A stretch of DNA of 64,000 nucleotides, from the NCBI GenBank assembly GCA_025403435.1, contig CM046345.1, positions 11,164,235-11,228,234 on the forward strand, in the 5' to 3' direction. Shown here piece after piece: positions 36,077 to 48,279 of this stretch (position 1 is its first letter; each line of letters opens with the position of its first letter). Below the pieces are notes generated by a model that saw only the letters and a program-made list of their open reading frames with translations, ran no database searches and was not told the DNA's origin. The position numbers and the translations under genes were made by a program. The DNA comes from Artocarpus heterophyllus (taxonomy: Eukaryota > Streptophyta > Magnoliopsida > Rosales > Moraceae).

Positions 36077-38599
36077 TTTCTTCTCGAGCTGGCTGTCTCA
36101 GCTTGTGCATGATGACTAATATTTAAAGGGCCAAACGGCATTACAAGGAAGATATCAAATTAGTAAAAATATTATTTCAAGAAGATATATGAAGCAAAAA
36201 ACAATATTAATTAACATAAAAAAATAAATTAAAAAGAAGAAGAAGAAAAAGAACGTGTTCAACATGTCCAAAAACAATGTTGTTGAGAGGCCCTTTTATG
36301 TCTCTTTATGTAAGAATCTACTTGGAAACTGAGAACTTTGAATCTTTGATAAATGCTCATAGAGACAATTTCCATTAATCTTTGAAATGTGACTGTTGCT
36401 CTTATCTATATATTAGGCCCCGGTACTCCATATTGTCTTAAAAATTAGGCATGAATTGTCTCAAAATCTATTGTTGTCGTTAAACTTACTCATCAAATTT
36501 GTATATGTAAGGATATGTTTATCCGTATTTACTAACTATTAGACATTGACTTCAATAAAATATAAATTTGATGAATATTAATGACCACCTTTTTTTAAAG
36601 GATTGAAATATTCAATTTTGATATCCTATTCAGTACTCTATTGAATGGTCAATATGTCAGGTATTTGAAAATTTGCAAAAAAAGAAACCAAAAAAAAAAA
36701 AAAAAAGATATATGATTGATTGAATGAGAACATTCCTGTTGCTCGAGAATTGGATTGAGGAGCTGGTCTTGACGAAGTCTGATTCTGGAAGGGATTAGTA
36801 CGTACTGTACATATTGACGATTTTGATTATCTTTGATCTAAAGCTAATTAGGAGTGTTTAGGGATATGATTTCAGAGGAGGGTCAATTGTACTCTAATCC
36901 AATGGATTTGAAAAATCTCAATCCATTACTAAAGTAAAAGTTCACTGAACCCAATCTAATCCAATTTAAAACTATTGGATTTAGTTGAATATTGGATTCA
37001 TGGATTCAAAACTACCAATTGAATCTTGACTTACATGTATTAAGTTAAGACTATTGAAGGCCTAATTTTTCATTATGAAAAATTGAAATAAGCATGCCAT
37101 AACATAAGCTAGTTAAATAGAATTTAGCTTGTTGCAACACAATCAATCATAACAATCTAGCCTTAAGAAAACTTAAAATTAAATCTTCATAGTTCATCAT
37201 CATTAATTAATAGTTTAGATTATTAGATTTCACAGATGGATAATTAAAGGTTTAATTTGCAAACTAATCTAAAACCTTTGCTTTAAGATTTTCTAAATCC
37301 ATGTTACCAAAATAAAATACCTCTCAACCTTATTTATGATCCAACAGATTCCTTTGGACTAGAGAGATTGAACAGAATTGCAGATATTTTATGAACAACC
37401 TTGAAGCTAATCTCGTGGCCTAGGTTGCTTTGATACGGAAAACTTTCATTCTGAAGAAATGCTCAATACTTGTATGTATGACTGAACCTATGTTTGATTT
37501 GGGCATCATTTCCACGTATGCTAGTCATATTCTTTCAAAGCGTAGCAGATGTTACGATATTTAGCATAACGCAAATGTTAAAAAAGTGTATCACAAAGAT
37601 ATTCAGTTATCATAAATTATTGTTACACCTTTAATTTTATAAGTATATTAAAAAGTGTCGCAATAATAGTTGGAGACAACTATGTGCATTTTTAAGACAA
37701 CTAACATCTACGTATTACGGCAAAAGAATGGTTATCGATGCCTATAAATTATTTAGGATTAATTACAAAAAGTCCTCTTGAATTATAGCTTTTATAACAC
37801 TTTGACTTTTAAATTTCAAAAAGTAACATTTGTTTTTTTTTAAGTATGAATGTTAACAAAAATGATCACTTGATTAGAATTTCAACATAAAATTGACAAA
37901 TGACTATAAAGTTAGGGGTATTTTGATAATTTTGATTATAAAAATGACCATAAAAATTAAAAACTATAACATAAATAGTCTTTATTGATGATTGAAAACA
38001 AAAAAAAACAATTAAAACAATATACCATTAGAATCTTTATTTTTTTATACACTAAAATTTTCTTCAAAATATTTTTTTTAACACCTAAAAAGTATTTTAA
38101 AATTTTAAAAGTTTTATATTGGTGAAATGAAAAAGGATGTAACATAAATATATTCAATGTAATAAAAAATTTTCAAAGACAAAAAACTCTGATGGTATTA
38201 ATATAATTTATTTTATATTTGAAGTTTTTATTGCCATTTGTATCTTTTAAAATTTTAAAATATTTTTTGATAGCAAATTTTTAATTTCTCGCCATCCAAC
38301 GGATGTAGGTAATTTTTTCGAACAAAGTAAATACTTGTCTTCTCTATTTTCGTGTTGATTTCTGTTTTTATTTCTTTTTCTGTTGCGTGATGTAAGGGTG
38401 TGTTTTGACATTGGATGGTTTGGTCTCTGCTTAACAATATCAAGTATGATAATACCTAGAGTTTATTTATAATACGGCTAATTCTTTGATTTGGCATTTT
38501 GTCAGACAAGTTGATTTGCTTAGCACTAATTCCATAAACTGTGGTGAAGATGACTTGCTTTCTCTACAAATGTTGCTCCACGTCATTTGGGCTAAGTTG

Positions 38600-38627
<28 letters not shown>
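38600..38627. repeat. (TG)14 microsatellite
   Basis: Uninterrupted dinucleotide tract. It creates spurious ORFs on both strands. Confidence 0.95.
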
Positions 38628-38630
<3 letters not shown>

Positions 38631-39372
38631 GAACTTTTCCTCACTTTTGTAAAGCGGGCTGTGCTATTTATACTGACAATCAATTGACGGGTGTCATCAT
38701 GGGAATTAATTTTTGTGGTTGAAAAAATCTTTGCTTTGAGTGTCATTTCGACTTATGTTAAAGTCATATATGTTCTCTTGGAGCACGGCAGATGTTACGA
38801 CTTTTAGCATATACACAGATGTTAGAAACGTGCCTAACTTTTGTGCTCAAGCTTTTAGTCATGATCTGGCTGGTCTCCCTAGCTATCCTTTCTCCAGACG
38901 TGCCGATTCTTAAAATAAATATGTACTCTTTAATTTTTCCCTTTTGATTTTTTTCCCATTGCGTTTTGGTGATCAGGAGGCTCTTAACGGGGCATATTTT
39001 GTCCTCTTCCATGGTGTAATTTCAGTGCTATCCAGTGGGACGGACTTTCAGTTGTGGGCTTTTATTTTTAGTGGTTTTATCCTTATAAGTTGGATTGTTG
39101 TTTTCATTATCTTTTTGTTCTTTTTTGTTTCCTTTTGGAACTATATATAGTGTAATACATACATTAAAAAGGTTTAACAATAGTTGGAGATAACTAAATT
39201 TTTAGACGTGCATTTTCAACGTAAATGTTATGTGTCATTTTACGCTTCTTTCACTTCTGCATGTTAAATGCCCATTAATTGTATTTTATGCGGTAAAAGA
39301 AGAAGAAGAAGAAGAATTTATATACTTTTACATGTCACAATTGTTACAAACTAAAAGATAAAATTTTGAGAT

Positions 39373-39386
39373 ATAATAATAATAGC

Positions 39387-39419
<33 letters not shown>
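39373..39419. repeat. (AAT)n microsatellite
   Basis: Trinucleotide tract with one GC interruption. Confidence 0.9.
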
Positions 39420-39420
<1 letters not shown>

Positions 39421-39513
39421 TAATTATAATTATATCCTTTGATTCTTAACATCTGCTGGACTAAAGTAATTAATTATAGTATAGCGGCATTCCGTGGTGA
39501 ATTATTTTCTTCA

Positions 39514-39802
39514 TTATTGATGAACCGTGCCACCCCCAACGGGAGAAGGTGTTGAGCTTCCCGTATCATCTCCGCGACCATTCATCAGCTTCCTGAAAGA
39601 ATGGAGAAAAAAGAAATTAGAATAAAAGTTGTGATTGAATCAATAATGTAATCCAAGCTACTATTCATCGTCTCTAAAACTACTTTAAATTAAGTTGTTA
39701 GGTGCAATTATACCGGCCGAAGCGATGGTCAAGTGGGGGATTGAAGAGAAGAACAAGGATTATGATGCAACATAACCATACCACAAACCCTAATGGCTTC
39801 AT
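39514..39802 (-). CDS. SSP3: predicted small secreted peptide, two exons
   Basis: Exon 1 39714-39802, exon 2 39514-39592. Product 55 aa: signal peptide MKPLGFVVWLCCIIILVLLF, then NPPLDHRFGRKLM and the tail DDTGSSTPSPVGGGTVHQ. The intron (121 nt) has GTATAA donor and TTCTTTCAG acceptor and is phase 2 at the family position (FG-R). The signal cleavage region has DHR instead of GDR. The short Ser/Pro/Gly C-terminus ending in a His-Gln resembles the layout of plant peptide-hormone precursors, where the active peptide is at the C-terminus. I could not assign it to CLE, CEP, PIP or IDA. Confidence 0.5.
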
Positions 39803-41442
39803 TGTGCTCCCTAGCTTGTCTCAGCTAGCTTGTGTACAACGATCCTCTAACCAGGCAATTATACTCGTGAAAAAGGATTACACTTTTTTTTGTTGCTTGA
39901 AAAAATATTGAAATATATATAGTAGAAGAAAACAAATGATCATGGAAGAGCTTTAACTTTGTCAAGTCTTGTTTCAATGGCGTGTATATGGCTCAGTCCA
40001 TTCAACTCCCTGCCATTTTCCCCCATTTGACTTGAAAGGAGAGAAGAAGTCAAGGAGGAGAAGTTTGACAGTTGGCATGATCCAAACATGAATTTTAGTA
40101 TGTATTTTATGCCATAGGATTCATAATTTGTTTTTGTTTTGCCACATGGGCCAGTAAACTGACGCCAAAAGAAAAAGTCCATAGTAAAACTTCTCAATAT
40201 TCCTTTCTTCCTCCAACAACACGATCGCATCTCTCTCTCTCTCTCTCCCTCCTCTTCCTTCCGTGATAATGTTTATAATGAATTTGAGTTGTGTTTCTCT
40301 GAAGTGTTCGTTAATCATCCACTAGTGCTTCCTCGTGTTTTTTTGTATTTTGCCTACTACGTGCTTCCATATTTGGTGATATGCAGGCAACGCATATGAC
40401 ACACACACACAGAGACACCATCAGGTTTGGTCTATATAGTGACTATACGAAGCAGTTTCTAACGCCATGTCAAATTATAAAAATTGATAGTGCCAAAACA
40501 CTTAAAAGGTCAACTTAATCAAAATATTTTAAGTGACGTAGTGTGATTTTGTTAGGGATGCAGAAGGAGACAAGGAAAAGGGAAACACATGAGCCAAATT
40601 TTTCGGCATATACATATTTGGACCAACATACCACTTATACAAAATTTATTCTTCCAGTTTTCTCATTCTCCCATATATCCTATGTTAAGTTAGGTATGTG
40701 TTAATCTGAAGTGTTTATTAATCAATTTAAACCATCATATGTTTGAAAGTTGAAAAAATTGCACCTCATAATTTGAAACAAGTCCTAAAAAACCTAGTTT
40801 TGATCGTTTGAAGAATGCAATGTTTGAAAGGCACATGGTCTAATGTTTCTTTGTTTATGCACAAGTGCAGAATTGATTCTCCTAGTCTACATAGATGACA
40901 GTCTAAGAACAGAGGAAACAGTGTTATTAATTACAATTTCAAAACTGATTGTTCCAGTCTTCCAGATTTGAACAGCCGCCTTGCGTTAAAAGATGATGAG
41001 AAATAGTTTTTGGCGTTAAATAGTTTTGAACAACAGCAAAGTTGAGTCTTTTTTATTTTTTAATTTTTTTCGAAATCCAAGTGAACAGCGAGTACTTCGA
41101 TATCTTAAGGAACAATGTTAATTTCAAGCCTTCATCAGTCTTGGAGAAAATCTAGTTTCATAAAGAAGCAAGCAATATCGAGTCAACTTGCCTGAATCCA
41201 CTGCTATTAGAGGTGAGAACGTCTCCAAAGTTTAAATCAATTATTTAGCACATGACAATCGATTCCTTAGCAGCAAACCCGGTGTTTGATGTTAGGACAA
41301 AGCACATTATGGAGTGTGTCAACATTCAATAGAAGTGGACCCGGATCTAATTTTCTGGGCTGACCTTGTGTCTAACTTGACAATCAAAGGGGACTGTTGG
41401 TCCCCCAAATTCTTAAGTGGGTGACACTTTAGCTCTCATTCT
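39803..41442. other. Intergenic sequence
   Basis: Upstream of SSP3. Contains CT-rich and CA-rich short tracts (40231-40260, 40399-40410). No gene or structured element recognised. The minus-strand frames at 39940-40318 overlap each other and have no family features. Confidence 0.4.
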
Positions 41443-42017
41443 TAGGGCTAGCAATTTTGGACACGGCACGATGACACGATACGAAAACGACACTAGATAA
41501 ACGGGTTTGGACCTCACATTTATTAATTGGGCCATAAATGAGTTAGCGCGAATAACACAAAATAAACAGTCTAGATTCATGTTAACACGTCTAACACGCC
41601 TTAACACGTTTAATTAAATAGGCCGTAATTGTGTTGACAAGATACTATACGACCCGCCCGTTTATAACACATTTGAGATTAAAAATAAAAATATTTGAAA
41701 TATTTGTAGTATGTTAGTATTAATTAGATATTGTGTTTTTTTGTTGATTTTCTTTATTGGCTTTTTTTTTAATTTTTTTTTAATTTTTAGTTAATTGGAC
41801 CATAAACGTATCATATACGTATTATTATCGTATCAACCCATCACCGTATGTTTAGTAATCGTGTCGTGCAGTGTTACACGTGCCATAAGCGGGTCATGTT
41901 TGTGTTTGCATTTTTAGAACGTTTGTTAATCGTGTCATATTCATGCTCGGCCTAATCGTCTCGTGCTGTAAACGTGATAATACAAATACGACACGTGACA
42001 CGATTTTGCCACCCCTA
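41443..42017. mobile_element. Non-autonomous hAT-type element, 575 bp
   Basis: Terminal inverted repeats TAGGGCTAGCAA at the left and TTGCCACCCCTA at the right (TAGGGGTGGCAA reversed). Perfect 8-bp target-site duplication CTCATTCT at 41435-41442 and 42018-42025. Both 8-bp duplication and TAGGG ends are hAT hallmarks. The interior contains repeated CGTGTC / GACACG motifs in both orientations that could fold. No transposase. Confidence 0.8.
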
Positions 42018-42679
42018 CTCATTCTTTTAATTTTGGCAAACACATCCTCAAACTCTTATTAGTATTTCCAATTAAAGGTTTTCTCGTCAACTTCCAGCAC
42101 TTTCTGGATGAATTAACCTCACTTTCTATCCTTTTACCTTGAAACACTCAAATACCCCTTTTTTGTAATGAGGGATTAAATTAAAAAAAATTAAAAAGCA
42201 AAAAAGTTTAGCGATGTCTAGAATACATTTTCAGTTACAATTATACCTCTAATGGTAACGCTAGAACCTTTCCTTTCATTTTTTTAATGAATGAGAGGAG
42301 AAGATCAAGAAACTCTAGGAGATCCTAACTAGGTTGGCCCTATATTGAATCTCATCCTAATTTGTTAATTAATAAAAAAATAAAAATATACAGCAAGTTC
42401 AGTATGAGACATAAGCAAACAATCGAAAAACTTACGCAAGCCTGAGACAGAAAGTTCTGAAGATGGGCCTTGTTAAAAACTTTATCGGTAAATTTTGTAA
42501 GGAAAAAAGAGTATCAATGCTTTTAGAAATCTACAAAGAACTTATCTTAAGATACAAACATTAGAACATTTCATTAGTTCAGTATTGTAGGATAAATTCA
42601 GTAAACAAATGGGTTTCAGCTAATTACCATCCTTAAAATCAGGAATACAATTAGTTTTTAGGATAAGTATTGATTGTGC

Positions 42680-43400
42680 GGTTTTTTCAAGGATTTGGTC
42701 GTTAAGGGACGTTTCGGCTATCCTTTATTTGGGGATTTTTTGTGCATTTGAGGTGGAACTTATACTCAGAGAGTGTTTCATGTTGTGCTTCCCATATATA
42801 TGTGACGAATCTATTTTCTTTAGATCGTTTAACGTTCCTTTGAGATTTAACGGTAGTTGGACTTTGGCGCTAGATTACCCTTCCCTCATTTTCTTCGTGG
42901 CTTCACATGTCTATTTTTGTGAAGGGAATTATGAGGCTGATAAATTGTCTTCTTACCTTGTTCAGCTAGAGTCAAGGCTTTGGTGGTGCTCAACTCTACA
43001 AGTTCGCAGACGATTGGTCGGGTCACGGCAAGGCTCTTGAATTATAGATTTGTCACATAACGCATTTTAGTATTCACAGTGTTCACTATTTCAATATTTC
43101 AGTTTATTCATAGCGTTCCTTTTTCCTTTTTTGGATTTTTTAGTTTTGGCTTTGTGCTTTTTTGCCTTTTGGTGGTTTTCTTTATTTCAATATTGTATTT
43201 TTCTTCTTTTTAAATCTAATACATGCATGGAGGCTTTAGTACCAATCTACTTGGGATATTTTTCTGTCTCTGATCCTGATAGTGTCCTCTCACAAAATAA
43301 TGGAAGTAACAATAATTTATTGGTGTTCAAAACATATATTTGTTTGGGAGAAAATATCAGCTTTCAAAATAATTTTTTGTTTTCTTTAAGTTTTTAATAA
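42680..43400 (+). pseudogene. LINE (L1-type) 3' fragment: RNase H end and 3' UTR
   Basis: The + frame 42729-43040 contains FNVPLRFNGSWTLALDY and SHVYFCEGNYEADKLSSY, matching the plant L1 RNase H pattern SHIFREGN-x-x-ADKLAN, followed by LWW. Downstream is a T-rich tail. Isolated and 5'-truncated, as expected for LINE insertions. Confidence 0.55.
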
Positions 43401-43970
43401 ATTTTAGTGGAGGATTTACTCCTCTCTCTATTTACTTAAAAAAAATCATTATTGTCAAGAGATTATCTTAGCAAACTATAGCTAGGCAGGCATGATAATT
43501 AAAAACCAGAAAATGTGGATCATACCAATAGGGTTGCAAACTTGGAGTCTAAAGAGTCCATCACAATATTAAAGCTAAAATAACTATATACGAGATAAGC
43601 TTGTGGCAGAAGATGTGTCTCATCTCAAATATCCAGTAAGAAAATCCAAATTAAAAGAACAAAAATAGAGAAGCCAAATAGAGGAAAATAATTAACTACA
43701 TATGCATAAAGAAGCTCAAGTAGGCTTCAATTACATTATTATTACAATTATCTCCTAATTTCCCTATAGTATACGTTCACACTTACCATCTGCCCGCAAC
43801 TTTATTCAGTGACCAAAGATGATTTTTGTTTTGGGTACACACTAATTTTGTTGTTAATCTTGACCACATATGAGCATAGAGATCATGATCATCATAACCA
43901 TTAACTTCAAGATCCGTTAAACTTAATTGATTCATAGAGGAGGGGAACATTCCGTACGAGAAAATTTTGT

Positions 43971-44309
43971 TCATGGACTAACTCGAAAACCTCGGTTAGG
44001 AGAAGGCATTGGCGAAAAACTTTCCCTCTCATCATCTACCCTGCCAAGACCTGCAGTTACTTCACTCGCAAACTTCAGCAGCCTCCTGAAAGATTCATGA
44101 AAAAAAGTTCTTATATCAATTAGCATGTTGATCATGATCAAATGACTGGATTAATTATTTAAATAAGAGACTTCTCGCCTCTAAAACGTTTTTATATTGC
44201 TAGATCTATATGCATACCGGCCAAAGCGATCGCCAAGTGCTGGATTCAAGAGAGAAACAAGAATTATTACCAGACAACATAACCATAAAACGAACCGTAA
44301 TGACTTCAT
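43971..44309 (-). CDS. SSP4: predicted small secreted peptide, two exons
   Basis: Exon 1 44218-44309, exon 2 43971-44085, intron 132 nt with GTATGC donor and TTTCAG acceptor. Product 68 aa. The signal peptide MKSLRFVLWLCCLVIILVSL ends near NPALGDRFG. The mature part begins RRLLKFASEVTAGLGRVDDE and ends FSPMPSPNRGFRVSP. The intron sits after the second base of an Arg codon, as in all copies. It is 96-97% like SSP6. A TATA-like AATATATATTTAA lies about 60 nt upstream. Not a named family that I recognise; the dibasic site and Pro/Ser-rich C-terminus suggest a processed extracellular signal (inference). Confidence 0.58.
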
Positions 44310-44365
44310 CTCGCTTCTGAACTCCTAAACTTGACTTATTATATTGATTAACCACAAATACATGC

Positions 44366-44380
44366 TTAAATATATATTAG
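44366..44380 (-). promoter_or_regulatory. TATA-like box upstream of SSP4
   Basis: The minus strand reads CTAATATATATTTAAG, followed by CATGTATTTG. The CAGCTA-TATATA-AAGCATGTATT block is conserved at SSP5 and SSP6, while neighbouring spacing varies. Confidence 0.4.
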
Positions 44381-44399
44381 CTGGTTAAAAAAGGCACCA

Positions 44400-46880
44400 A
44401 TAAACGAAATAAGATAGAAAACTATAATTCAAGGCATATAAGGAAAACGAAAGCTTTAGCCTACGTAGTTTCTCTTCGGCTTTTTGAATACTTTTTTTAA
44501 TTTTCTCGTAGTGAGGTCTTCGTCAATGGCGTGTCGCCCAAGCATGCTGGTACGTAAGTTTTTTTTTTTTTAATTTGAAGCCTATCCTCTTATTTCTGTT
44601 TTTTAATTGTTGAGCAACTAATTAATCGCTTTAAAAATAGTGATAATAACAACTTCTTTGAGCAATATTTTCGTTGCAGCCATGATCCATGCCAGTGTAA
44701 CCACCAAGAAAATATTGTGAAGCCCTTGAACATATTTTCAATGAATTTCTGAATTTGCTTGACGATTTATGGTCGTTGTTTGGAAATTAATAAATTGATA
44801 TTGTTGGAGAAGCCCTTTCTCGTAATTTTGAATTACAGGGAATCTACTTGGACAATGACCGAGAACGTATATCTGAAGCTGGTCGTTAGTCAAGAGTCAA
44901 TTATTACTTTAGACTTTGCTATGGTGCCCTAATTAAAAAACATTTTTCCATTGTTTGATTGAGATGTGAATATTGTAATTAACATATATGGATCAAGAGG
45001 CCCTACCCTTTAGACATCGGAGCTCGGACTATCAAAGGAACCGGACAAAATCAACAAATTAAGTTTGTAACTGATTTTTCTTCATTATACATTCTAAAAC
45101 CAAAATCAAAGGAAAATTTCAAATCTAAAACTTGATATTTCATTTTAATTTTTTTGATCATTTTTTAATTTTACAATTTATTTTTCTATTTAATATATTT
45201 TAAACTAATAGGACGTAAACGAGATTTTTATGTTCCAAAATAGCATCTTAATAGGATAATTGAATCATATATATATATATTAAAAACCAATATTGGAAAA
45301 CCCAACGAGATTATATAAAATATAAATTCGATACAGTTGAGAACTATAAGATATTATTCTCTAATGAAATATATATATATATATATATATTTATTTAAGA
45401 GCAGTGACGAAACCATGAATTTATCTTGGGGCTAATAACTACAACAAAACTTTATATAAATTCAACAACTGTTAATGCATTACAATTGTTTATAATAAGT
45501 TTTCATGCCTTGAAAATGTTTCATAATAACTTGTTATCATGCTATTGAAAATGTTTCTATTAACATAAGGAAAGTATCATAAGAGTGGGTGCACGGAATA
45601 TATACCTTTTTCTCTTTCTTTTTTTAATTATTTCTGTCCCACTTCAGTTTATGTTTGGATTTTCTTTTTTGGACTTTACTGATGGGCTTTGGGGGGTGGG
45701 CTTTATGTTTGTTTGTTTTTTTTTTTTTTAACTGAACAAGGGGGGCTTATATTATACATGGCACTTGCAAACAATCGGTTCCAGTCATAAACTAAACAAA
45801 CGAGATAGACACGCAAACTATCGAGTAACAACCATCAAATTAATTACAAACTCAAACCAAACAACATAGAAGGGGAAAAAAAGCTACCCCAAACGACGAC
45901 ATGATAGCGTTTACTAATGGAGATACATGACTATCAACACCCCAAGCAAAAAGAAAAGTACAATGGCCGCTGAACACCACTCAATCGACGCTATCGGATG
46001 CATAATTTTACCAATGGAGACGAGATCTTAAGAAAAAAGAATGCTAGAGAAACGATATGCTTAGAACACCACCGCTGAAGATAGCTAGCACAACCCTTTG
46101 CCCATTTTGTCTCATATCTGACATTTGTGTCTTGCACTAGTAAACATCATCCGCTCTACTGTATCAATTAGCCTTGTTAGTGCGAGCTTGTGGACAAAAA
46201 TATAGAGCTAAGAGACCAATGACGAACTTGAAGAGTGTCGGGGGGCTCCGGCAGAAAACTCTCTCTAATTTGCTTGTGTATATCTTTAGGTGTGTATGCT
46301 TACACATAAATGTTATTAATATGATTGCTTCTAGTTTAAAAATTTGTTTAGTTTTATTTTTTGTTCAATTTTGTAGAGAAAAAACATACATTGTAAGAAA
46401 CATATCACCCTTAAAACCGCAGCTTCAAAAGGAAAAATAATACCCAACACTGCATAGAAACAACCTTTGAGAATGCCTTGAAAAATTCTAAAAACACTCC
46501 CACAACAGGCCAATCCTGGAGAGCCCTGTGCCGCCTCATTTGTATAAACTTTAAGCCAACAAGAAGGAGGAATATCAGAAGACCTAGAAGCTTTCCCATG
46601 AGCTAGAAGATTATTAAGAACAAGAAAATCTATTTGCGAATTATACATGTAGCTTGTGTTTAAATAATTTGTATCCTTAATTGCCACCAAATCAAAAGCC
46701 TTGGAGGAATATTTAAAGATGAAAATCTCCTCTAACAATCAATTTACTTCGAGCAAACCATATGGCCAAACAAACAGCAAAAATGGCAGCACATGCTATT
46801 CAATACTATTCAACCAAAAAAGAAAACTAATCCATAGAAACAAATCGAACAAGCAGAAAAAGAAAACTCCTTCCTTTCTC
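44400..46880. other. Upstream flank of SSP4 and intergenic sequence
   Basis: The region to 46292 is duplicated at 53.7-55.6 kb, including AT microsatellites and a C/T-rich tract with GGGGGCTT. No convincing gene on either strand; frames at 46174-46440 and 46331-46738 are not conserved in the duplicate. Confidence 0.4.
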
Positions 46881-46889
46881 TGATACTAT

Positions 46890-47120
46890 CTATAACGACC
46901 CACACACTTTGGGACTAAAGCCTCATGGTTTTGCTATCGGGTTTCGCCCTAAAAGGCCTATAACGACCCACACACTTTGGGACTACAGCCTCATGGTTTT
47001 GCTATTGGGTTTCGCCCTAAACGGCCTCATGCCAACCACTACCTAAGACCATTCTGATACCATCTATGACGACCCACACACTTTGGGACTAAAGCCTCAT
47101 CGTCCCAAAAAGCCTCATGT
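46890..47120. repeat. Three direct copies of a 55-70 bp repeat with PBS-like sequence
   Basis: The block ACGACCCACACACTTTGGGA followed by CT.AAGCCTCATGG starts at about 46894, 46962 and 47068. ATTCTGATACCATCTATGACG at 47053 looks like a reversed tRNA-iMet primer site next to an LTR edge. Likely debris of an LTR element. Confidence 0.55.
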
Positions 47121-47719
47121 CATTGGGAGGTAGTGTCATTACTTATGAACCATTACCTATGACCATTCTTAGGCAATGTAGGAATATACAACGTACCCTT
47201 TCTTGGTCCTTTTTGCCTCAAGAGACTTATGGTTGTCACACAAGATGATTACCTTCTCCATAAATATGAAATTTTTAGAAACTCAAATCGTGGTTGAGAA
47301 ATCTTAGAAAAGGATTTGTACATTTTATTTATACAAGCATCGTGAAAATTAATGACTAAAAAAATACGGATTTCGCCAACGGGATGCAAATTTTTAAATC
47401 TGGACTAAATAGAGAGTCGATCGAATAATATTGAGCTAAAGTAATATAACGTAAATTACTGGCAGAATAAAAAGAAGAAAAATAATAGGGAAGCCAAAAG
47501 AAGAAATTATAATACTTATGCATATAGAAGCTCAAGCAGGCTTCAATCATTATTATACGCACAACCATGTTCTAATTACCGATGCAGGTACTTCAGATCA
47601 CATCCACTAAAATTATATCCCAAATTTAGATAAATGAAAATTTATTATCCGCCTATAACTTTATTTAGTGACCAAAAAAAGTTTTCTTTTGGGTACACGT
47701 GTTGTGATTAATCCTGACC

Positions 47720-47758
<39 letters not shown>

Positions 47759-47839
47759 TAGTAGAGATCTCATGATTACATCTGTCGGACTTGACTAATT
47801 CATAGAGGAGCTGGAGAATTCCGTGCTGGAAAATTTTGT
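47121..47839. other. Intergenic, 3' flank of SSP5
   Basis: 47640-47710 matches the SSP4 3' flank (TTATTTAGTGACCAAA, GGGTACACG). A long (AT)n follows. No gene seen. Confidence 0.4.
47722..47755. repeat. (AT)17 microsatellite
   Basis: Uninterrupted AT tract. Confidence 0.95.
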
Positions 47840-48162
47840 TCATGGCCTGCCTCCGACACTCGGGTTAGGAGACGGCGGTGAAAATTTTCCCTTAACATCA
47901 GATCCGCTGCCATAATGAGATCCGTGGCCATAATCGTAATCATGAAACCCAGTTGTCAGAAGCCTCCTGAAAGATTAACGAAACAAAACTATAATTAGTA
48001 CATTAGCTAGTAAGTTGATCATGAAATGACCTGATTAATTATCTAATTATAACAAATTAAATACCGGCCAAAGTACTGATCGCCAAGTGCTGGATTCAAG
48101 AGAGGAAGAAGAATTATTACGATGCAACATAACCATAAAACGAACCCTAATGACTTCATCAT
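47840..48162 (-). CDS. SSP5: predicted small secreted peptide with Asp-Tyr motif, two exons
   Basis: Exon 1 48065-48162, exon 2 47840-47966, intron 98 nt with GTATTT donor and CTTTCAG acceptor. Product 74 aa. Signal peptide MMKSLGFVLWLCCIVIILLP, then LNPALGDQYFGRRLL. Exon 2 is unlike SSP4 beyond RRLL: it contains HDYDYGHGSHYGSGSD and ends FSPPSPNPSVGGRP. The two Asp-Tyr pairs are candidate tyrosine-sulfation sites of the kind seen in several plant peptide hormones. Two Met codons in tandem; either may start translation. The intron position is conserved. Family unknown to me, but the open frame across a conserved intron in three diverged copies argues it is real. Confidence 0.6.
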
Positions 48163-48249
48163 CTCGCACCCCATTTCCGAAGATCTGTAACGACTGATTT
48201 TTTTCCCTAAAATATGTCGCTGTAGTGATACTATTGATTACGAATACAT

Positions 48250-48270
48250 GCTTATATATATATATATTAG
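48250..48270 (-). promoter_or_regulatory. TATA-like box upstream of SSP5
   Basis: An alternating TA run (48253-48268) flanked by CAGCTAA and AAGCATGTATTCG, in the same context as at SSP4 and SSP6. Confidence 0.4.
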
Positions 48271-48279
48271 CTGGTAAAA

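Larger units (their letters stand above)
36077..39513. other. Intergenic, AT-rich, with repeat debris
   Basis: 36300-36800 is the upstream flank of SSP2, duplicated at 20.57-21.11 kb. 37520-37560 and 38760-38830 share a stretch around GCAGATGTTACGA, and 37660 and 39170 share AATAGTTGGAGA-AACTA, so this is old repeat sequence. 38470-39150 has short + frames that may be LINE debris. A (TG)14 microsatellite (38600-38627) and an (AAT)n tract (39373-39419) are present. No gene seen. Confidence 0.4.
43957..46292. repeat. Segmental duplication, copy 1 (contains SSP4)
   Basis: About 2.3 kb matching 53266-55590 nearly throughout, from AAAATTTTGTTCATGG to GAAAACTCTCT.TAATTT. A more distant third copy is at 47.65-49.65 kb around SSP5. 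Differences are scattered substitutions and small indels. Confidence 0.85.

Noticed and set aside
38486..38746. ORFs on both strands with CVCVCV or THTHTH runs
   Set aside because: Produced by the (TG)n microsatellite.
46331..46738. 135-aa minus-strand ORF
   Set aside because: No start context, no known motif, and not maintained in the paralogous unit; probably chance.
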